The notes below the pieces were generated by a model. The model was not told the DNA's origin. It made no database searches and worked only from the letters and a program-made list of their open reading frames with translations. From positions 1 through 6,875 of the forward strand of contig JAFYVO010000030.1 in the NCBI GenBank assembly GCA_017549085.1: 6,875 bases of DNA, in the 5' to 3' direction. The DNA comes from Thermoguttaceae bacterium. GTDB taxonomy: Bacteria; Planctomycetota; Planctomycetia; Pirellulales; Thermoguttaceae. Position numbers and translations under genes: made by a program. This document shows positions 6,809-6,875 of the stretch, in pieces; within the stretch, counting starts at the first letter, position 1, and the number at the start of each line of letters is the position of its first letter.

Positions 6809-6875
6809 TCCTTGACAATGCACCAACTGCCGTAGCCTTCTACACCGTGGCGCAGGGTCTGAATGATACGGGTAG
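6805..6875 (-). CDS. Possible 3' end of an upstream gene (22 codons visible)
   Basis: Entering from the right edge, a minus-strand frame reads 22 codons (ending HGVEGYGSWCIVKE) and stops at TGA 6805-6807. The TGA overlaps ATG 6808 of the repeat protein by four bases (ATGA), an arrangement typical of translational coupling. The peptide looks like real protein, whereas the competing frame across the same bases is Arg-rich and unnatural. The H-G-V-x-G-Y-G...W-x-I-V-K pattern loosely recalls the catalytic-His region of papain-family (C1) peptidases, but two residues are missing from that signature and nothing else can be seen. It could be a separate gene, or the N-terminal part of the repeat protein in a shifted frame. 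Confidence 0.35.
   Translation of the reverse strand, partial: TRIIQTLRHGVEGYGSWCIVKE

Noticed and set aside
5378..6835. 485-codon plus-strand open frame opposite the repeat protein
   Set aside because: Arg-rich shadow of a repetitive gene. The minus-strand frame carries the recurring G-x-x-G-D-D motifs and has a terminator on its side.

Overview
The window looks like chromosomal DNA of a planctomycete (Planctomycetota), probably from the Pirellulales side of the phylum. Three things point there. One is a DUF1559-type pseudopilin, a family hugely expanded in planctomycetes. The second is an oversized 1253-residue SecA with extra inserts. The third is a secreted-type protein built from scattered G-x-x-G-D/N-D motifs of the sort common in planctomycete surface proteins. 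The sequence is moderately GC-rich, and its codon use almost excludes TTA, CTA and TCA. The phylum call rests on family knowledge and not on a search.

All convincing genes lie on the minus strand, so transcription runs right to left. At the far right (6805-6875) is a short open frame ending in TGA that may be the 3' end of another gene. It overlaps by 4 bases the first ATG of a 470-residue repeat protein (5396-6808). That protein has an eleven-asparagine tract near its apparent start and no signal peptide, so its true N-terminus is in doubt. A strong intrinsic terminator (5278-5316) follows it.

Next is secA (1219-4980), the ATPase motor of the Sec translocase. It has its own upstream region of about 415 bases with two sigma-70-like promoter candidates, a palindrome and leader hairpins, and its own terminator (1140-1175). 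Another 412-base intergenic region (807-1218) carries a promoter with a perfect -10 box and a structured leader. It leads into the DUF1559 pseudopilin gene, which starts at 806 and runs off the left edge.

Functionally, SecA drives export of unfolded preproteins, and both neighbours look like envelope or exported proteins. The terminators and separate promoters indicate three independent transcription units, not an operon. No rRNA, tRNA, CRISPR array, insertion sequence or phage gene was seen. I found no clear novel multi-gene system. The points most worth a second look are the small beta-rich insert in the second nucleotide-binding domain of SecA, the repeat-containing expansion of its scaffold region, and the uncertain 5' end of the repeat protein.
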